A stretch of DNA of 9,411 bases from Rhodospirillales bacterium (GTDB lineage: Bacteria > Pseudomonadota > Alphaproteobacteria > Rhodospirillales > Casp-alpha2). The stretch is from contig JABJOR010000372.1 in NCBI GenBank assembly GCA_018664265.1, forward strand, positions 1 to 9,411. The letters run 5' to 3'. This document shows, piece by piece, positions 6,019-9,411 of this stretch. Each line of letters begins with the position of its first letter. Within the stretch, counting starts at the first letter, position 1. The position numbers were made by a program, and so were the translations under genes. The notes beneath the pieces were generated by a model. It was not told the origin of the DNA and did not search any database. It was given only the letters and a program-made list of their open reading frames with translations.

Positions 6019-6090
6019 TGGCCTGCATCCTTCCACAGATAAATATATTCATCCTTGATCTGAACATACTCTTCATCCAAATGCTATTTG

Positions 6091-7362
6091 TTACAAGCCG
6101 CCATTAAGTTGCGTGGCGATTTGCTGTGCAGCGCGGATGCCGGAATGGTATGCCCCGTGGCAAGTGCCCGGTGCGTCTGCGAAGGTGGCCTCGCCAGCAA
6201 AGAACAGGCGCGCATCGACCGGGCGTTCCAGATTGGCGCGCTGGTGTGTTTGCCCCGGCATGGCACATCCCCATGACCCACGGGTCCAGGGCTCAGTATT
6301 CCAGGCTGTTATGATAGAGCGCTTTGCGTGCTTGCGAATGCCGTTTCCGAATATTTCGGCAATCCGGTCTACGGCGAAATCGTGGCCGGCCTGTTGGCCT
6401 TGTTTTTCCAGCCAGACGCCATGACGCCCCCCGGTAAACACAACGGCGACGTTAAGCCCCATTACACTGGCTTCCACCTTTGCGGTCTGATCATCGTCAT
6501 TCCAGATGCTGTAGCGACCTCGACCATCGGTGCCGAATACATCTTTGTCGAAGTACACACCCATTTTATTCTCGGTCCCCATCGGCAAATTATGGAAGGC
6601 ATCCATTTTCCAATCCGGCAGAACGGGTGTAAAGGCGATATCACCAGAAGCCAGAATGCCTGTCGAGACTGTGCTGAGGACTGTGCGTCCTTTAATCATT
6701 CCTTTGGATGTTTCTACTGACATTCCATGGGAACCAGAGCCCGACCAGTCGATCCGCTCAACACGGGTGTTGAGCGACACCGTAACATCCGCGCCCCACG
6801 CCGCAACGAGATTACCATACCCGTTCAGAGCCGGAAATCCGAACGAGGCAGCAGGCCCTGCCATATCAGCGGTTGAAACCTGATCAATGTCCATGCCCCA
6901 CGTTATGGCTATATCGCTCAGAAGCGGTGGTGCAAATTCATTGTCCAGATCAATCATATCGCTAATAGCCACATCCTGGCCTCGTTTGGCAGCGTCAATC
7001 ATTGCCTTGTAGCTGTCACCATAGAATTGAACGCGGGCGGCGCGTTGCTCTTCGCTCAAAGGCACGCCGTTATGTTGGAAGCTGATATTTTTATCCTCAA
7101 GCAAATCACTTTTATCCTTGCCCAACGTAATACTCAGTTTGTCCGCGATAGGGGTAAATGGATTGGCGAGCCCATCGACCAAATAGGCACAACCCAGATC
7201 AAACCATTCGCCCGGCGCAATTTCTTCACTATAGGCACGCCCACCGATGCGGTGTGATCCCTCAACCATCGTGTACGTCAGACCGTGTCTGGTTAACTCT
7301 TTGGCTGCTGACAGACCAGACGCCCCCGCACCAATGATGATAACGTCAGTTTCCGAAGCCAT
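6091..7362 (-). CDS. FAD-dependent flavin amine oxidase (MAO family)
   Basis: This 423-residue flavoenzyme should oxidise an amine to an imine that hydrolyses to an aldehyde, with O2 or another acceptor. The N-terminal Rossmann motif is V-I-I-I-G-A-G-A-S-G-L (8-17), Glu34 contacts the FAD ribose and R-I-G-G-R-A follows (38-43). Lys266, in 'ENKMGVYFDKDVF', is at the place of the conserved MAO Lys. The C-terminal FAD motif reads F-F-A-G-E-A-T ... G-T-C-H-G-A-Y-H-S-G-I-R-A-A (387-412), preceded by P-W-T-R-G-S-W (358-364). Length is typical of bacterial members and there is no signal peptide or membrane segment, so it is cytoplasmic. GGAA lies 8 bases before the ATG. The upstream decarboxylase probably makes the amine this enzyme oxidises. 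The substrate cannot be read from the sequence. There is no aldehyde dehydrogenase in the window. Confidence 0.93.
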   Translation of the reverse strand: MASETDVIIIGAGASGLSAAKELTRHGLTYTMVEGSHRIGGRAYSEEIAPGEWFDLGCAYLVDGLANPFTPIADKLSITLGKDKSDLLEDKNISFQHNGVPLSEEQRAARVQFYGDSYKAMIDAAKRGQDVAISDMIDLDNEFAPPLLSDIAITWGMDIDQVSTADMAGPAASFGFPALNGYGNLVAAWGADVTVSLNTRVERIDWSGSGSHGMSVETSKGMIKGRTVLSTVSTGILASGDIAFTPVLPDWKMDAFHNLPMGTENKMGVYFDKDVFGTDGRGRYSIWNDDDQTAKVEASVMGLNVAVVFTGGRHGVWLEKQGQQAGHDFAVDRIAEIFGNGIRKHAKRSIITAWNTEPWTRGSWGCAMPGQTHQRANLERPVDARLFFAGEATFADAPGTCHGAYHSGIRAAQQIATQLNGGL

Positions 7363-7404
7363 GTTTTATATTCCAATATTAGATTACCAACGTCTTTACG
7401 ACCG

Positions 7405-8091
7405 TTATTTATTTGTATCCGGGCTTGATGTTGGGGCTAATTCCTTGGCGATTGTCTTGGTCCAGGAGCCATCTTCTTCCTCAACCCACCAATAGATGGG
7501 CGACACCAAATCGCCGACCCAGGTGTAAAGAATGACCACCGGCTCGTTACCGATGGTGAGTGCATGAGGAACGTTAGAGGGTGTTACAGAATATTCGCCC
7601 GGCCCAATCCGCCGGGGTTCTGCATCAACTCCGTTTTGCACATCCAGAGTGCCGGAAAGTACATAGTAAATCTCTAACCCGGCATGATTGTGCATGGGAT
7701 ATTCAAAATTTGCCGCCAGAAAGAAAATTCCTGCACGGAGCTTCTCATTAAACAAACGCCCTTTAGGCCCCAGGATATGTTTGCCCACCATATAATCCGC
7801 CTGGGTGGCGTTAATGCCCTCGCCCTCGTAAACCTGAAAAAAACCTCCTTCGCTGGCCAGAGCCGCGACGGAACTGGTTAGTACCTGTGGACCTTCTGCT
7901 TTGGCCAACACACCCTCCAGCAGTGGCATCAATGGATGATCAAGAGTGTGCGTTGCATTATCGCCGGGTGTTTCATCGACACTGCGCAAGGCTTCAATAA
8001 AGGGCGACAGGGCATCATCTGAAGCGCCCAGGCCTTCCAGAATTTCCAGATAACTATGGGCGAATTGAAGTGCCTGCGATTGACTTGTCAT
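7405..8091 (-). CDS. Cupin of the DMSP-lyase-like family (DddL/DddQ/DddW-related)
   Basis: This 228-residue protein has a helical N-terminal half and a C-terminal cupin barrel. Motif 1 has His134, His136, Glu140 and Tyr142 in 'YPMHNHAGLEIYYVLSG'; motif 2 is 'GEYSVTPSNVPHAL' with His176; then comes 'PVVILYTWVGDL'. The spacing H-x-H-x3-E-x-Y equals that recalled for the metal ligands and catalytic Tyr of DddW (81, 83, 87, 89, with His121 later). Family members bind Fe, Mn or Zn, and the known ones cleave dimethylsulfoniopropionate to dimethyl sulfide and acrylate; many relatives act on other, unknown substrates. The start at 8091 has GAGGG 5 bases upstream; the frame runs back to a TTG at 8163 with no comparable site. 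The gene lies between the decarboxylase (72 bases) and the amine oxidase (42 bases). DMSP lyase activity is possible but not established; a general metal-binding cupin is the alternative. Confidence 0.83.
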   Translation of the reverse strand: MTSQSQALQFAHSYLEILEGLGASDDALSPFIEALRSVDETPGDNATHTLDHPLMPLLEGVLAKAEGPQVLTSSVAALASEGGFFQVYEGEGINATQADYMVGKHILGPKGRLFNEKLRAGIFFLAANFEYPMHNHAGLEIYYVLSGTLDVQNGVDAEPRRIGPGEYSVTPSNVPHALTIGNEPVVILYTWVGDLVSPIYWWVEEEDGSWTKTIAKELAPTSSPDTNK

Positions 8092-8163
8092 GATTACCCT
8101 CATGTTTTCAGCGTGTGATGTTACTTGGTACAACTGAATTTCATATAAGCAGGAGTTGTTCAA

Positions 8164-9411
8164 TTATTCAAATTTTTTCCCAAGCTTTTTAACCAACGCA
8201 ACCAGATGATGAACATCATCTTCGCAATTATCATAATGTAAGAAGCATGCCCTTAAGGAAACCATGCCATTGACTTTGGTTGTTGGGATATGGGCTTCGC
8301 CACAATCTGTGATTGCGTCAGATAGTTTCTGGTTTAAGGTGTTCAACGCCTCAGATGGCAATGATGCCCCTGTCGGTATATAACGGAAATTAATCGTCGA
8401 GACCGATGGAGGAGACAACAGTTCCAGATTATCTGATTGCTCAATAAGCTCACCTAACAGGCGAGCCATGTTGTTGCAATTGATGACCATATCACGCACA
8501 CCGTCGCGTCCCAACCGGGCAATGGCCGCCCATGTTTTTACCGAGCGATCCGCAAACGTTAACTCGAACATATGATGATATGGCTTGGGTATGTCGTTTT
8601 GTTCTGTTGCCGGATCTCGCAAATAGTCCGGTACAAGAGTATAGTTTTCATGATTCAAATATCGGTCACGGACAAGCAAGGCCCCGCAGTCCAGAGGAAC
8701 TTGCAGCCACTTGTGCGGATCAAGGGTCAGCGAGTTAACACGATTCAAGGCCCGGGTCATGTCCGTATAGGCCGGATCAAGGCCAACAATACCACCGTAG
8801 GCGCCATCCACATGGAACCACAGATTGTATTCTTCGCACAGATCGGCGATTTCACTTATCGGGTCGATTACCCCCACATTGGTGCCGCCACAGGATCCGA
8901 CCACACAGGCCGGGCGCAGGCCTGCTGCCAGATCAGCTTCGATGCTTTCGCGCAAGGCTTCCGGGCGCATGCGAAATGCATCATCGGTTTCTATCATTCG
9001 CAAGTTTGAGGCGCCAATTCCTAACTGCTCCACACAGAGCTGCACGGAACTATGAGTCTCTACGGAAGTATAATAGATCATTGCGGGACGACCGCCTTGC
9101 AGGCCTTCTTCGCGAATATTCCAACCATCACGTTTTGCTGCCCAGTAGCGTGCCACTGTGAGTCCGTTCAGATTGGCTGCAGACCCGCCACCAAGCAAAA
9201 TTGCCATGCCGTCTGGCGTTCCGTCTTCACCCACGAACCCGCTTAACTCCATAAGCCATCGGCCCAGACTGTACATGAGGTAAGTAGAGGAGGTGTCACC
9301 ATCATCCAGGCCGTATTTCATGGTTGTTGTCAGGGCATCGCATAAGATTGCTACAGGCGCGGGTGGAGAGTTAACCCAAGCGTATGAACGCGTATGAGTC
9401 ATAGGCATTAC
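8164..9411 (-). CDS. PLP-dependent group II amino-acid decarboxylase (5' end outside window)
   Basis: This is a fold-type I, group II pyridoxal-phosphate decarboxylase (aromatic amino acid/glutamate/histidine decarboxylase superfamily) that converts an L-amino acid to its amine. Numbering is from the first visible Met (9408). Motifs are G-G-S-A-A-N-L (74-80), T-S-V-E-T-H-S-S with His119 stacking on the cofactor (114-121), H-V-D-G-A-Y-G-G with Asp201 (199-206), and D-P-H-K-W-L with Lys233 as the Schiff-base lysine. Arg288 in 'FADRSVKTW' matches a conserved arginine. The visible start, 'RSYAWVNSPPAPVAILCDAL', corresponds to about residue 70 of relatives of about 470 residues, so 9408 is probably not the true start; the frame is open to the window edge. 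It is the first visible gene of a set with the cupin, amine oxidase and DUF1989 genes. Substrate specificity (aromatic, sulfonium, basic or other) cannot be assigned. Confidence 0.95.
   Translation of the reverse strand, partial: VMPMTHTRSYAWVNSPPAPVAILCDALTTTMKYGLDDGDTSSTYLMYSLGRWLMELSGFVGEDGTPDGMAILLGGGSAANLNGLTVARYWAAKRDGWNIREEGLQGGRPAMIYYTSVETHSSVQLCVEQLGIGASNLRMIETDDAFRMRPEALRESIEADLAAGLRPACVVGSCGGTNVGVIDPISEIADLCEEYNLWFHVDGAYGGIVGLDPAYTDMTRALNRVNSLTLDPHKWLQVPLDCGALLVRDRYLNHENYTLVPDYLRDPATEQNDIPKPYHHMFELTFADRSVKTWAAIARLGRDGVRDMVINCNNMARLLGELIEQSDNLELLSPPSVSTINFRYIPTGASLPSEALNTLNQKLSDAITDCGEAHIPTTKVNGMVSLRACFLHYDNCEDDVHHLVALVKKLGKKFE

Noticed and set aside
5605..6042. Plus-strand open frame of 145 codons
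   Set aside because: It is the antisense shadow of the DUF1989 gene, whose family motifs are clear on the other strand.
8092..8163. N-terminal extension of the cupin frame to a TTG at 8163
   Set aside because: The extension would abut the decarboxylase stop codon with no ribosome binding site of note, whereas the ATG at 8091 has GAGGG five bases upstream.
8572..9009. Plus-strand open frame of 145 codons inside the decarboxylase gene
   Set aside because: It is antisense to an unmistakable PLP decarboxylase and has no protein features of its own.

Overview
The window looks like a chromosomal segment of an alphaproteobacterium, most likely a marine Rhodospirillales-type organism. This rests on the style of the proteins: a 69-residue CspA-type protein of alphaproteobacterial flavour, a periplasmic-binding-domain histidine kinase, and small Lys/Arg-rich proteins beside the cold-shock gene. 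It is an inference from remembered family patterns, not from a search. I see no rRNA, tRNA, CRISPR array, insertion sequence or integrase.

Layout. Positions 1-461 (+) hold the 3' end of a glutathione S-transferase gene. After a gene-free, AT-rich stretch with a candidate promoter comes a membrane sensor histidine kinase (770-2788, +): signal peptide, periplasmic solute-binding domain, one membrane span, PAS, HisKA and HATPase, with no receiver domain. A perfect hairpin (2851-2876) lies between it and two small charged-protein genes on the minus strand (2936-3109 and 3289-3486). A 359-base gene-free stretch follows. It carries a good sigma70-like promoter and a leader of about 157 bases for the cold-shock gene (3846-4055, +), which ends in a clear intrinsic terminator. 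A third small charged protein of 57 residues follows at 4251-4424 (+). An orphan response regulator with a degenerate receiver and no recognised output domain is at 4700-5299 (+).

The right half (5395-9411, all minus strand) is one compact gene set. In order of transcription it encodes a PLP-dependent group II amino-acid decarboxylase (its 5' end lies beyond the window), a cupin of the DMSP-lyase-like type, an FAD amine oxidase and a DUF1989 protein. Gaps are 72, 42 and 72 bases, so it is probably an operon. Decarboxylase plus amine oxidase implies amino acid -> amine -> aldehyde. The cupin and the DUF1989 protein suggest an unusual substrate: either a sulfonium compound, with the first two steps resembling the S-methylmethionine route to DMSP, or a guanidino/amidine compound, since DUF1989 includes carboxyguanidine deiminase subunits. 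The sequence does not decide between these. This gene set is the most promising candidate for something undescribed here.

The second theme is the cold-shock locus: a long cspA-like leader with a 10-bp tandem repeat that could pair with the Shine-Dalgarno sequence, and three small highly charged proteins around it.
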